From: Moraxella equi
GTDB lineage: Bacteria > Pseudomonadota > Gammaproteobacteria > Pseudomonadales > Moraxellaceae
Direction: 5' to 3'
Length of the DNA stretch: 6,934 nucleotides
NCBI RefSeq assembly: GCF_002027555.1
Contig: NZ_MXAP01000156.1
Coordinates: 1 to 6,934, forward strand
A program made the translations under genes and the position numbers. This document shows positions 6,862 to 6,934 of this stretch, in pieces. Position 1 is the first letter of the stretch. Each line of letters starts with the position of its first letter. The notes under the pieces are model-generated. The model worked only from the letters and a program-made list of their open reading frames with translations. It was not told the DNA's origin and did not search any database.

Positions 6862-6934
6862 ACATATCTTTATTACTTGTGTGTCTTTATTTTGTGATGA
6901 TTTTTGGAAAAAGTGGCATTGTTAAACTAAAATA

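Noticed and set aside
1..6934. Mobile element, CRISPR array, toxin-antitoxin pair or new defence system
   Set aside because: All substantial open frames are accounted for by housekeeping or transport genes. No transposase, regularly spaced repeats, phage genes or unexplained gene pairs are present.

Overview
This window is a 6.9 kb stretch of ordinary bacterial chromosome. The Ndk and Prc proteins look, from memory of these families, most like those of Moraxellaceae (Moraxella or a close relative, Gammaproteobacteria). That placement is an inference, not a database result. Coding density is high, intergenic spacers are short and AT-rich, and most transcription units end in clear stem-loops with T-runs. 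I see no rRNA, tRNA, CRISPR array, insertion sequence, phage gene or attachment site.

Layout. Positions 51-2869 (+) hold a three-gene ABC importer operon: a lipoprotein substrate-binding protein, a membrane permease, and an ATPase that overlaps the permease by 4 bases. The family is the one that includes the streptococcal TrpXYZ tryptophan importer. The substrate-binding gene is broken by one frameshift near position 163-166, where a single missing base explains the break. A terminator-like hairpin lies between it and the permease, and a strong terminator (2886-2930) closes the operon. Positions 3048-3905 (+) encode formyltetrahydrofolate deformylase (PurU), probably from its own promoter. 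PurU converges on ndk (nucleoside diphosphate kinase, 3989-4420, -), and one two-way terminator (3930-3962) separates them. Upstream of ndk on the minus strand is prc (tail-specific periplasmic protease, 4613-6805, -), with its own terminator at 4553-4588. ndk appears to have its own promoter in the gap.

How the genes relate. The importer genes form one functional unit: capture of a small amino-acid-like ligand outside the inner membrane, passage through the permease, and ATP hydrolysis. PurU and Ndk both belong to one-carbon/nucleotide metabolism, but they are on opposite strands and not co-transcribed. Prc is an envelope quality-control protease unrelated to the others. I found no sign of a new defence, mobile or biosynthetic system. 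The points most worth a second look are the frameshift in the binding-protein gene, the hairpin behind it, and a 12-bp tandem duplication that builds a glycine-zipper helix in the permease.
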